From NCBI GenBank assembly GCA_958429225.1, contig CAUAJB010000048.1, positions 1 to 17,190 on the forward strand: 17,190 nucleotides of DNA, given 5' to 3'. Position 1 is the stretch's first letter. The number at the start of each line of letters is the position of its first letter. Positions 1 through 6,990 of this stretch are shown here, one piece after another. A program made the position numbers and the translations under genes. The DNA is from an uncultured Collinsella sp. (lineage in GTDB: Bacteria > Actinomycetota > Coriobacteriia > Coriobacteriales > Coriobacteriaceae). The notes below the pieces were generated by a model. That model had not been told where the DNA came from and did no database searches. It saw only the letters and a program-made list of their open reading frames with translations.

Positions 1-29
1 TGGAAAGAGGGCTGCCGAAAGTAACCGAA

Positions 30-66
30 TGCGGCAAAGGGGCTGTCCCTTTGCCGCAATATTTTT
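30..66 (+). terminator. Intrinsic terminator of an upstream gene outside the window
   Basis: A perfect 12-bp stem (30-41 with 47-58, arm TGCGGCAAAGGG) closes a 5-nt loop and is followed by AATATTTTT. This is a canonical Rho-independent terminator and probably ends a gene to the left of the window. The first 29 bases hold no recognisable coding signal. The outer TGCGG/CCGCA ends resemble two longer palindromes near 2695 and 13732. Confidence 0.75.
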
Positions 67-74
67 CATCATCT

Positions 75-90
75 GTTGAAACGCTTTAAC
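75..90. promoter_or_regulatory. Candidate LacI-family-like operator upstream of fucO
   Basis: GTTGAAACGCTTTAAC is an imperfect palindrome, 12 of 16 positions symmetric, with a central CG as in many LacI/GalR-family operators. The half AACGCTTT recurs inverted as AAAGCGTT at 123-130. A TTGAAA sequence (76-81) overlaps it, but I find no well-spaced -10, so the promoter itself is not called. Carbon-source control of a lactaldehyde reductase would make sense, but this is inference from a short motif. Confidence 0.28.
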
Positions 91-189
91 ACTTTTGATG
101 TTCTCACGCGTTTTTTGTTTCAAAAGCGTTAGGATGGGACTCATAGCGTGGGGCGTAATGGATGCCCCGCACACGATGGGAGGCTATCA

Positions 190-1356
190 ATGGCTAATCG
201 TTTCGTTCTCAATACCATCTCTTATCATGGTTCCGGCGCCATCAAGGAGATCCCCGGCGAGCTCCAGCGTCGCGGCTACAAGAAGATCTTCGTCTGCTCC
301 GACCCCGATTTGGTTAAGTTTGGCGTTACCGCTAAGGTGACCGACGAGCTCGACGCCGCCGGCATCGCTTGGAGCCTCTACTCCGAGATTAAGCCCAACC
401 CCACTATCCAGAACGTCAAGGACGGCGTCGAGGCCTTCAAGGCCGCCGAGGCTGACGCTATCGTGGCCATCGGTGGTGGCTCCTCCATGGACACCGCCAA
501 GGCCATCGGCATCATCATCAACAACCCCGAGTTCGCCGATGTCCGCAGCCTCGAGGGCGTTGCTCCCACCAAGAACCATGCCGTGTTCACCATCGCCGTG
601 CCGACGACCGCCGGTACCGCTGCCGAGGTGACCATCAACTACGTCATCACAGACCCCGAGAAGGTCCGCAAGTTCGTGTGCGTCGACACCAACGACGCCC
701 CCGAGGTCGCCGTCGTCGACCCCGATATGATGGCTTCCATGCCCGCCGGCCTGACCGCTTCCACCGGCATGGACGCTCTGACCCACGCCATCGAGGGCTA
801 TACCACCAAGGGCGCTTGGGAGCTCTCCGACATGTTCCACTTTGAGGCTATTAAGCTGATCAGCGAGAACCTGCGCGACTCCGTCGCCGAGGCCAAGTCC
901 GGTCAGCCCGGCTCCGGCCGCGAGGGCATGGCCCTTGGCCAGTATGTCGCCGGCATGGGCTTCTCCAACGTTGGCCTGGGCATCGACCACGCCATGGCTC
1001 ACACCCTGTCCGCTCACTACGACACCCCGCACGGCGTCGCTTGCGCCATGCTGCTGCCGATCGCCATGGAGTTCAACAAGCCGGTTTGCGCTGAGCGCCT
1101 GGCCAAGGTTGCCGTCGCCATGGGCGTTGACACCACGGGCATGAGCACCGCCGAGGCCGCCGATGCCGCCATCGCCGCCGTCAAGCAGCTTTCCGCCGAC
1201 GTGAACATCCCGCACGTCTGTGAGGCCATGAAGGCTGACGAGATCGAGGTCCTGGCCAAGGACGCCATGGCCGACGCCTGCTTCCCGGGTAACCCGCGCG
1301 AGGCAACGCTCGACGACGTCATCGAGCTCTTCAAGAAGATCTGCCCGGCTGCCTAA
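190..1356 (+). CDS. fucO: Lactaldehyde reductase, iron-dependent alcohol dehydrogenase
   Basis: This is a 388-residue group III (Fe-dependent) alcohol dehydrogenase. By recall it matches E. coli FucO closely along its whole length, for example NNPEFADVRSLEG, TTAGTAAEVTINYVITD and ALGQYVAGMGFSNVGLG. FucO reduces L-lactaldehyde to 1,2-propanediol with NADH during anaerobic fucose/rhamnose fermentation, in the cytosol. The Rossmann glycine motif GGGSSMD is at 95-101. The metal ligands D195, H199, H267 and H281 are all present, and H271 matches the additional FucO active-site histidine. I chose the ATG at 190 because GGGAGG (178-183) lies 6 nt upstream and the protein then begins MANRF as FucO does. 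An in-frame ATG at 148 would add 14 residues without a ribosome site. Codons are strongly biased to C-ending forms (AAC, GAC, ATC), suggesting high expression. No fucose or rhamnose catabolic genes are adjacent, so related substrates such as other short diols or aldehydes remain possible. Confidence 0.87.
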   Translation: MANRFVLNTISYHGSGAIKEIPGELQRRGYKKIFVCSDPDLVKFGVTAKVTDELDAAGIAWSLYSEIKPNPTIQNVKDGVEAFKAAEADAIVAIGGGSSMDTAKAIGIIINNPEFADVRSLEGVAPTKNHAVFTIAVPTTAGTAAEVTINYVITDPEKVRKFVCVDTNDAPEVAVVDPDMMASMPAGLTASTGMDALTHAIEGYTTKGAWELSDMFHFEAIKLISENLRDSVAEAKSGQPGSGREGMALGQYVAGMGFSNVGLGIDHAMAHTLSAHYDTPHGVACAMLLPIAMEFNKPVCAERLAKVAVAMGVDTTGMSTAEAADAAIAAVKQLSADVNIPHVCEAMKADEIEVLAKDAMADACFPGNPREATLDDVIELFKKICPAA

Positions 1357-1364
1357 CTTGGTTC

Positions 1365-1492
1365 GGCGGGCCCCTGCCCGTTAGCCCCAGAATCGTCCTC
1401 GGACATGTCGGAGGCCCCGTTGCGCACTACGTGCGGCGGGGCCTCCTTCTGTCCTGCGGAAAGATTCTGGGGCTAACGGGCAGGGGCCGCCG
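1365..1492. repeat. Large nested palindrome after fucO
   Basis: The outer arms pair perfectly over 25 bp (1370-1394 with 1463-1487). They continue for about 5 bp more across a one-base bulge (GGCGG/CCGCC). Inside the 68-nt interior lies a second hairpin, a 10-bp stem 1410-1419/1437-1446 with further pairing (CGCAC/GTGCG) in its loop. The whole 128-bp unit could form a cruciform or a long RNA stem. It could be an insertion of a palindromic repeat around or carrying a terminator. No ORF of note lies within it. Confidence 0.7.
1410..1452 (+). terminator. Probable fucO terminator inside the nested palindrome
   Basis: The 10-bp stem GGAGGCCCCG/CGGGGCCTCC is followed by TTCTGT, a modest pyrimidine tract. 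It is the first hairpin downstream of the fucO stop codon. The tail is weak, so termination efficiency is uncertain, but no better candidate precedes the next gene. Confidence 0.5.
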
Positions 1493-1610
1493 GCTCGTTA
1501 TCGTGACGGGCGCTGCTCTGAGAAGCTCGATGGGTTGTCTCGCTAGGTAAATAATTGTGCGTGGTGGTATTGTTGCTGTGGGTTTAATTCGATATGAAAG
1601 GGTGACTTTG

Positions 1611-2639
1611 GTGTCCAAGATGGATTCTATGCTCTCCTATATTACTGACCAGCTGAAGGCGCTTACCTCGATTGCTTCGCCTACCGGCTATACCCGTGCG
1701 GCGACTGATTATCTAATGGTAACATTGCGCGATATGGGGTTTGGGCCTGAGCGTTCTAATAAGGGCAACGTGCTCGTTGAGCTTGGTGGTGAGGGTGAGC
1801 CGCTCGTGTTGGCGAGCCATGTCGATACCCTGGGCGCTATGGTGCGCTCTATCAAGGACAATGGTCGTCTGCGCCCCACGACGATCGGCGGGCATCAGTG
1901 GTCTACGGCCGATGACGAGAACTGCACCGTCTACACGCGCGACGGCAATGTGTACACGGGTGTGGTCCTCAATACCGAGCCTTCGGCGCACGTGGCCGAC
2001 GAGCCGGTCAAGACTATCGAGAAGAACATGGAGATCCTGCTCGACGAGAACGTCGACAGCAAGGACGATGTGCTCGAGCTGGGTATTCAGACTGGCGACA
2101 TCATCGCTATGGACCCTCGCACGACGGTGACGGAGAGTGGCTACATTAAGAGCCGCTTCCTGGACGACAAGCTTTCGGCCGCCATTTTGCTGGGCTTGGC
2201 GCGTGCCGTCGCCGCTGGCGAGGTGACGCTTTCGCGTAAGGTTTCGCTGCTCTTTACCGTGTACGAGGAGGTCGGCCATGGCGGTGCCTTTGTGCCGGCC
2301 GACACGCGCGAGATGATCAGCGTGGACATGGGCTGCGTGGGCGACGACCTGGGCTGCACCGAGCGCATGGTGTCGATTTGCGCCAAGGATTCGGGCGGCC
2401 CCTACAACTACGATCTGGTGACCACGCTGTCCAATATCGCGCGCGAGCTTGAGCTCGATTACGCCATCGACGTGTACCCGCATTACGGCTCGGACGTTGA
2501 GGCCACGCTCTCGGCCGGCTACGACATTCGCCATGGTCTGATCGGCCCCGGCGTGTACGCGAGCCACAACTACGAGCGCAGCCACATCGACGGCGTGCGC
2601 AACACCTTCGAGCTCGTCCGCGCCTACGTACAGCGCTAG
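1611..2639 (+). CDS. M42 family metallo-aminopeptidase
   Basis: This is a 342-residue cytosolic co-catalytic metallopeptidase of the M42 (glutamyl aminopeptidase/TET/FrvX) family, which trims N-terminal residues from peptides as a large self-compartmentalised oligomer. The metal and catalytic set is visible: H70 and D72 in ASHVDTLGA, bridging D185 in RFLDDK, the catalytic E219/E220 pair in VYEEVGHGG, D239 in SVDMG, and H325 in YERSHIDG. The GTG at 1611 is preferred because GAAAGGG (1596-1602) lies 8 nt upstream. The ATG at 1620 is too far from it, and a further in-frame GTG at 1557 has no ribosome site. The C-terminal YERSHIDGVRNTFELV is typical of the bacterial M42 branch. Substrate preference cannot be read from sequence. 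No partner gene is adjacent, so it is probably monocistronic, and I see no convincing promoter in 1493-1610. Confidence 0.88.
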   Translation: MSKMDSMLSYITDQLKALTSIASPTGYTRAATDYLMVTLRDMGFGPERSNKGNVLVELGGEGEPLVLASHVDTLGAMVRSIKDNGRLRPTTIGGHQWSTADDENCTVYTRDGNVYTGVVLNTEPSAHVADEPVKTIEKNMEILLDENVDSKDDVLELGIQTGDIIAMDPRTTVTESGYIKSRFLDDKLSAAILLGLARAVAAGEVTLSRKVSLLFTVYEEVGHGGAFVPADTREMISVDMGCVGDDLGCTERMVSICAKDSGGPYNYDLVTTLSNIARELELDYAIDVYPHYGSDVEATLSAGYDIRHGLIGPGVYASHNYERSHIDGVRNTFELVRAYVQR

Positions 2640-2647
2640 CGATGCAG

Positions 2648-2690
2648 CGGCCTCGGCTGATACGGCAGTACCGACCGAGGCCGTCCTCTC
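2648..2690 (+). terminator. Probable terminator of the M42 peptidase gene
   Basis: A 9-bp GC-rich stem CGGCCTCGG/CCGAGGCCG (2648-2656 with 2675-2683) starts 9 nt after the stop codon and is followed by TCCTCTCT. The U tract is interrupted by C, so it is a plausible but not strong intrinsic terminator. Confidence 0.5.
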
Positions 2691-2694
2691 TAAG

Positions 2695-2757
2695 TTGCGG
2701 TGAAATAGGGACTGTTTGGCGGTTTTAAACGCTTAAACAGTCCCTATTTCACCGCAA
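2695..2757. repeat. Perfect 23-bp palindrome between convergent genes
   Basis: The arms 2695-2717 and 2735-2757 are exact reverse complements, beginning TTGCGGTGAAATAGGG, with a 17-nt loop. The element lies between two converging genes, where it could block both transcripts, but the tails (ATTTATG on plus, CTTAGAG on minus) are poor for intrinsic termination. The ends match a second palindrome at 13732-13794, so it looks like a member of a dispersed repeat family. Confidence 0.8.
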
Positions 2758-2775
2758 TTTATGAAGGGGATGGGG

Positions 2776-3876
2776 CTACTTAAGTGCGCCGGTTACCGTG
2801 CCGCCGCCGAGGACGACGTCGCCGCGGTAGACGACGACAGCCTGGCCGGGGGCGATGGCGCGCTGCGGCTCGTCAAAAGTTAGCAGCATTTGCCCGTCTT
2901 CGCCGCGCGTAAGGGTTGCTGCCTGGTCTTTCTGACGGTAGCGGTACTTGGCGCCCACGCGAATGCCGCCGGCATCGAGTTCTGCCTCCATGCGGTCGGC
3001 AGGGGCGCTCCAGATCCAGTCGTCGGCCGTGAGTGCTGTGGCCGTTAGGTCCTCGGCCTCGCCCAGATGCACGGTGTTGTTGGCGGTGTCGACGCCCGTT
3101 ACGTACACGGGATGCGCCATCGCGACGCCCAGGCCTTTGCGCTGACCGATGGTGTAGCGCAGCGCACCGTTGTGGCGCCCGACCATGCTGCCGTCGCGCC
3201 ACACAATGTCGCCCGGTGCAGCGGGATGTCCGCAGCGGCGCTCGATATAGCCCGCGTAGTCGCCGTCTGGAATAAAGCAGATATCCTCGCTCTCGGCCTT
3301 TTTGGCGTTGATGAAGCCCTGCTCGGCGGCAATGCGGCGCACGTCGCGCTCTTTGTCCAGCCCGGCCAGCGGAAAGATTGTGCGCGACAGCCGCTCCTGC
3401 GTGAGCGAATACAAAAAGTAGCTCTGGTCCTTTTTGGGGTCTTCGCCGCGGTACAGCTGCCAGGTTCCGTCGGACGCCTGGCTCGTTTTGGCGTAGTGGC
3501 CCGTGGCGATGTAGTCGCAGCCCATATCCAGCGCCGCATCCAGCAATGCGCCAAACTTAATGTGGCGGTTGCAGATGATGCATGGGTTGGGCGTCAGCCC
3601 CTCCTGATAGGCGGTCACGAAGCGCTCGATAACGTTGCGGTCGAAGGCCTGCTGCAGGTCGAGCACATGGTGGGGCATCCCCAGGCGCTCGGCGACAGCC
3701 TTTGCATCGGCGATGTCGCGGTCGACCTTACTCATGCCCGTGACGGGATCGGGCGCGGGGCAGGTGAGGCGCATGGTGGCGCCGACGCATTCGTAGCCCT
3801 GGCTTTTGAGCAGGTACGCGGTCACGCTGGAATCGACGCCGCCGCTCATGGCGACGAGCACGCGCTTGTTGTGCAT
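2776..3876 (-). CDS. mnmA: tRNA-specific 2-thiouridylase MnmA
   Basis: This 366-residue protein is the normal length for MnmA. MnmA adenylates and then thiolates U34 of the tRNAs for Lys, Glu and Gln, using sulfur relayed from a cysteine desulfurase. The N-terminal PP-loop SGGVDSS (11-17) binds ATP. The catalytic cysteine is C102 in NPCIICNRHIKFG, an additional C99 is three residues earlier, and the persulfide-accepting partner is C200 in SEDICFIPDGDY. GHYAK, KDQSYFLY and the C-terminal barrel (TIGQRKGLG onward) are all conserved. AAGGAG lies 9 nt upstream of the start (3886-3891, minus strand). It follows cysK on the same strand but is separated by a strong terminator, so it is probably an independent transcript. 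Confidence 0.95.
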   Translation of the reverse strand: MHNKRVLVAMSGGVDSSVTAYLLKSQGYECVGATMRLTCPAPDPVTGMSKVDRDIADAKAVAERLGMPHHVLDLQQAFDRNVIERFVTAYQEGLTPNPCIICNRHIKFGALLDAALDMGCDYIATGHYAKTSQASDGTWQLYRGEDPKKDQSYFLYSLTQERLSRTIFPLAGLDKERDVRRIAAEQGFINAKKAESEDICFIPDGDYAGYIERRCGHPAAPGDIVWRDGSMVGRHNGALRYTIGQRKGLGVAMAHPVYVTGVDTANNTVHLGEAEDLTATALTADDWIWSAPADRMEAELDAGGIRVGAKYRYRQKDQAATLTRGEDGQMLLTFDEPQRAIAPGQAVVVYRGDVVLGGGTVTGALK

Positions 3877-3905
3877 GGGGAGGTTCTCCTTGGTGGCATG
3901 TGGCC

Positions 3906-3944
3906 AAAAAAGAAAAGCGGCGCGGGAGGCTGGTTCCGCGCCGC
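3906..3944 (-). terminator. Strong intrinsic terminator of cysK
   Basis: Read on the minus strand, a 9-bp GC stem GCGGCGCGG/CCGCGCCGC (3936-3944 with 3917-3925) is extended by a G-U pair. It is followed by TTTTCTTTTTT, an excellent U tract. It ends the cysK transcript about 113 nt after the stop and lies only 29 nt before the mnmA start codon. Confidence 0.85.
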
Positions 3945-3948
3945 AGAC

Positions 3949-3957
3949 ATTGTAGCA
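3949..3957 (-). promoter_or_regulatory. Candidate extended -10 promoter of mnmA
   Basis: On the minus strand the sequence TGCTACAAT is a good extended -10 (TGn plus TACAAT). No recognisable -35 precedes it. Transcription would start near 3942, at the outer edge of the terminator stem, giving mnmA a leader of about 66 nt that begins with that hairpin and its U tract. This could mean promoter-proximal attenuation, or the match may be fortuitous. Confidence 0.45.
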
Positions 3958-4057
3958 AGTTCGGACGTCTCGTGGGACACCCTGATTGGATGGGCTCAGG
4001 CTGCCGGGAGAGAGGAGACCGGCTCGTCCGTGGGCTCAACCTATGGGCGACAGGCCC

Positions 4058-4996
<939 letters not shown>

Positions 4997-5047
4997 GGTG
5001 AACCTCCAAAGTGTTCAAATGACTGGATACCGTGTGGTTTTACGGTG

Positions 5048-5056
5048 TGTATAGCA
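5048..5056 (-). promoter_or_regulatory. Extended -10 promoter of cysK
   Basis: On the minus strand TGCTATACA is an extended -10 element about 50 nt upstream of the cysK start. The -35 position is not consensus and is covered by an inverted repeat (5061-5081), suggesting control by a bound regulator. Confidence 0.55.
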
Positions 5057-5060
5057 GCGA

Positions 5061-5081
5061 AACCCACAAACCTTATGGGTT
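5061..5081. promoter_or_regulatory. Candidate operator at the cysK promoter
   Basis: AACCCA and TGGGTT (5061-5066 and 5076-5081) form a 6-bp inverted repeat with a 9-nt spacer, centred over the -35 region of the proposed cysK promoter. Position and symmetry suit binding by a dimeric regulator. The divergently encoded Rrf2 protein is the obvious candidate, but this is inference. Confidence 0.35.
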
Positions 5082-5181
5082 GTTCGTTTTGCTGTTGGCA
5101 AGCATAGTAGACAGTAAAGCCTAGTAACGCAATAGGAAATAGAAGATTATTACGAGTCGATTAACCATCTTGACCGGAACG

Positions 5182-5213
5182 GGTATTTTCAAAACCAATT
5201 TTTCGGCTAGAAT
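5182..5213 (+). promoter_or_regulatory. Promoter and possible autoregulatory site of the Rrf2 gene
   Basis: TTTTCA (5186-5191) and TAGAAT (5208-5213) are separated by 16 bp and lie about 37 nt upstream of the start codon. The -35 is inside an imperfect palindrome, GGTATTTTCAAAACC (5182-5196), and is preceded by another, ACCGGAACGGGT (5173-5184). Rrf2-family genes are often self-repressed through such sites, but neither motif is a proven operator. Confidence 0.42.
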
Positions 5214-5249
5214 TTCTACGGACTAAATGACCGAAAGGCAGCACTATAT

Positions 5250-5678
5250 ATGTTGGTTTCTACTAAGGGCAGATATGCCCTGCGCGTTATGGTCGATCTG
5301 GCCGAGCACCAGGCGGCCGGTCGCATCCCGCTCAAAGAGATCGCGGCGCGACAGGGGATTTCCGAGAAATATCTCGAGAACATCTTGGCTACGCTCGTAC
5401 GTGCCAACATGCTCTCGGGTATGCGTGGCAAGGGCGGCGGCTATGTGCTCACGCGCCCGCCCGAGCAGTACACGGTGGGCGAGATCTTGCGTCTGACCGA
5501 GGGCAGCCTAGCACCGGTCGCATGCCTGGACGGCGACTGCAAGGGCTGTTCGCGTTCGGACGAGTGCCCCACGCTCGACGTGTGGAAGAACCTGGACAAG
5601 CTCATCAACGACTACCTCGACGGTGTGACGCTCGATCAACTTGTCGCTCCCAACCATGGCTACGACTATGTCATCTAA
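5250..5678 (+). CDS. Rrf2/IscR-type transcriptional regulator with Cys cluster
   Basis: This is a 142-residue Rrf2-family winged-helix DNA-binding protein. MLVSTKGRYALRVMVDLA is the family N-terminus. The recognition helix region PLKEIAARQGISEKYLENIL (27-46) and the wing GMRGKGGGYVL (57-67) are typical. Cysteines C92, C97, C100 and C106 sit where IscR has its three [2Fe-2S] ligands (C92, C98, C104). An iron-sulfur cluster is therefore likely, although the spacing differs. AAAGG (5234-5238) is 11 nt upstream of the ATG. It is divergent from cysK, so control of cysteine or sulfur metabolism (CymR-like) or Fe-S homeostasis (IscR-like) are the two main options. No isc or suf genes are present in the window to decide between them. 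Confidence 0.87.
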   Translation: MLVSTKGRYALRVMVDLAEHQAAGRIPLKEIAARQGISEKYLENILATLVRANMLSGMRGKGGGYVLTRPPEQYTVGEILRLTEGSLAPVACLDGDCKGCSRSDECPTLDVWKNLDKLINDYLDGVTLDQLVAPNHGYDYVI

Positions 5679-5681
5679 CCC

Positions 5682-5746
5682 ACACCTGCATTTGGGGACG
5701 GGGTAGAAATGGTAGATTCTCTCGTCCTTTGAGACTTGACAAATAA
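5682..5746. other. Short noncoding spacer, possibly a decayed repeat
   Basis: Between the Rrf2 stop and the terminator lies a G-rich stretch (GGGGACGGGGTAGAAATGGT) followed by CTCGTCC. Together they form a weak inverted repeat, GGACG at 5696-5700 and CGTCC at 5723-5727. No coding or promoter function is supported. Confidence 0.3.
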
Positions 5747-5785
5747 GAAGGCCGCCCATTTTTTGCGATGGGCGGCCTTCGTTTT
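5747..5785. terminator. Bidirectional terminator between Rrf2 gene and membrane protein gene
   Basis: A perfect 13-bp stem GAAGGCCGCCCAT/ATGGGCGGCCTTC (5747-5759 with 5768-5780) has an 8-nt loop. It is followed on plus by GTTTT and on minus by TTATTTGT. It lies between converging genes and should stop both. Confidence 0.85.
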
Positions 5786-5816
5786 GGGTCGATATGACGG
5801 TTCGTATTGAACAGTT

Positions 5817-6182
5817 CTAGCCCTCGGCGATGCTGTCGAGAATGCTGCGCATGATGGATACCAGGATGCTGCCCATAAAGGCCGATCCAAAGCCGGCAAT
5901 GGAGATACCCGCGCCCAGCAGATTGACCGACAGGTAGCTGGCCAGCTCGAGCATAAAGCTGTTGACTACGAGCTGAAAAATACCAAGCGTGATAATAGTG
6001 AGCGGCAGCGAGATGACCGTCAGGAACGGCTTGACGAGCGAGTCGACGATGTTGAGGAACAGTCCCACGAAGGCAAAGCAGACCCAAGCCTCGGCAAAGC
6101 CGAAGGGTTGGATACCGGGGACGAGGAACGTGGCGATCGCGATGGCGATCGAGGTGAAGAGCCAGTTAAGCATAAAGCGCAT
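5817..6182 (-). CDS. Four-helix membrane protein, phage holin family 4 (YvlD-like)
   Basis: This is a 121-residue very hydrophobic protein with about four transmembrane segments (roughly 4-21, 31-49, 53-76 and 92-113). The KPFLTVISLPLTIITLGIF segment is the hallmark of the Phage_holin_4_2 family (PF04020, YvlD-like). Despite the family name, these proteins are common on bacterial chromosomes and their function is not established. There is no lysin or phage gene nearby. AAAGGA lies 8 nt upstream of the ATG (6191-6196, minus strand). It appears monocistronic. Confidence 0.82.
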   Translation of the reverse strand: MRFMLNWLFTSIAIAIATFLVPGIQPFGFAEAWVCFAFVGLFLNIVDSLVKPFLTVISLPLTIITLGIFQLVVNSFMLELASYLSVNLLGAGISIAGFGSAFMGSILVSIMRSILDSIAEG

Positions 6183-6370
6183 GGCGTGAATCCTTTCTTG
6201 CGCCGGGGTTGCTGGCGTCGCGTGAAGCGGCTTGCGGCGGCGACCTGGATGGTTGCGCGGGCGCGCCGCGGTGTTTGGGCGCCCATTGTCTCAAATATTC
6301 GTGGAGCTTACGTGCGCATATGGTTTCTAAACGGCGTTCGTCCTGAAAAACGCGCCGCTGGCAGAGAGTC

Positions 6371-6401
6371 TTGTCGCTTTAGTTTGGTGGTGTGCTACAC
6401 T
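6371..6401 (+). promoter_or_regulatory. Promoter of the YerC/YecD-like regulator gene
   Basis: TTGTCG (6371-6376) and TACACT (6396-6401) are separated by 19 bp, rather long. The -10 is preceded by TGC (6393-6395), giving an extended -10 TGCTACACT that would make up for it. The predicted leader is about 100 nt. Confidence 0.5.
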
Positions 6402-6406
6402 GCTAC

Positions 6407-6459
6407 GGGCAAAAGCCACAGGCGTTGCCCTATTGCATAGAACGGGCGAACGATGCCCG
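6407..6459 (+). other. Two small hairpins in the leader of the YerC-like gene
   Basis: GGGCAA/TTGCCC (6407-6412 with 6425-6430) and CGGGC/GCCCG (6443-6447 with 6455-6459) are two consecutive short stems just downstream of the predicted start site. No U tract follows, so they are not terminators. No known riboswitch was recognised. Confidence 0.35.
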
Positions 6460-6506
6460 ATGTCAGTATCAACTTCGATGCCTTTTGGCGGGTTTGGCGG
6501 TGATCG

Positions 6507-6806
6507 ATGAATATCGAGAACATGTTTGACAAGCCTGATGTCAAGCAGCTGGTCCACGCATTTAGCCTTTTGGACGACGAGAAGGATATCCAAGCGTTTT
6601 TGACCGATATCTGCACGCCGCGCGAGATTTGCGACCTTTCTCAGCGTTTGCAGGTTGCGCGCTATTTGGACGAGGGCGAGCCTTATGTTGAGGTTCAGGC
6701 CCGTACCGGCGCTTCGTCCACCACGGTGAGCCGCGTTTCAAAGGCGCTGAACGGCGAGTACGGTGGCTACCGCAAGATCCTCATTAAGTTGGAGGATGGC
6801 GAGTAG
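6507..6806 (+). CDS. TrpR-superfamily regulator, YerC/YecD type
   Basis: This 99-residue all-helical protein resembles the TrpR-related YerC/YecD family. The TrpR-like core FLTDICTPREICDLSQRLQVAR (31-52) is followed by a helix-turn-helix, PYVEVQARTGASSTTVSRVSKAL (59-81). The ligand and target of this family are generally unknown. It need not respond to tryptophan, and no trp genes are in the window. The ATG at 6507 is the only good start, because an in-frame TGA lies at 6501-6503. The ribosome site (GGCGGTGAT) is weak. A clear terminator follows, so it is monocistronic. Confidence 0.87.
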   Translation: MNIENMFDKPDVKQLVHAFSLLDDEKDIQAFLTDICTPREICDLSQRLQVARYLDEGEPYVEVQARTGASSTTVSRVSKALNGEYGGYRKILIKLEDGE

Positions 6807-6830
6807 GCCGGCGACAAAAACGAATTGTGC

Positions 6831-6857
6831 AAAACCGCTCCTCCGGGGGCGGTTTTT
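6831..6857 (+). terminator. Intrinsic terminator of the YerC-like gene
   Basis: AAAACCGCTCC pairs with GGGGCGGTTTT around a TCCG tetraloop, with one G-U pair, and the stem runs into TTTTT and ATAT. It lies 24 nt after the stop codon. Confidence 0.85.
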
Positions 6858-6945
6858 ATATGCCCGCAATCGGCTGGTTCGTTGGGGTCAGGTTGCTTTG
6901 TACCAAAAGATGGAGCTGTGGTGGCAATGTGTCCGCGTGGGCGGG

Positions 6946-6951
6946 TAGGAT
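6946..6951 (+). promoter_or_regulatory. Candidate -10 for the addBA operon
   Basis: TAGGAT lies 39 nt upstream of the addB start, after a terminator that isolates it from the previous gene. A weak TGGCAA at 6922-6927 is 18 bp upstream. A promoter must be somewhere in 6858-6990, and this is the best candidate. Confidence 0.33.
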
Positions 6952-6990
6952 GGATGCATTGATTATTGCGAACAGTTTGAGCGGAGGACC

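Larger units (their letters stand above)
6183..6506. other. 324-bp intergenic region between divergent genes
   Basis: The left part (6183-6300) is GC-rich and contains a GGGCGC/GCGCCC inverted repeat. I find no confident minus-strand promoter for the membrane protein gene. The right part holds a plausible promoter (6371-6401) and a structured leader for the YerC-like gene. Short ORFs crossing the region lack ribosome sites and coding character. Confidence 0.5.

Noticed and set aside
148..189. N-terminal extension of fucO from ATG 148
   Set aside because: There is no ribosome site at 148, whereas GGGAGG lies 6 nt before ATG 190 and the protein then starts as FucO does.
1557..1610. N-terminal extension of the M42 peptidase from GTG 1557
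   Set aside because: It has no Shine-Dalgarno sequence and the extra residues do not fit the family. GTG 1611 has a suitably spaced site.
5817..6182. Prophage remnant suggested by the holin-family gene
   Set aside because: PF04020 proteins are common chromosomal membrane proteins, and no lysin, integrase or structural gene is nearby.
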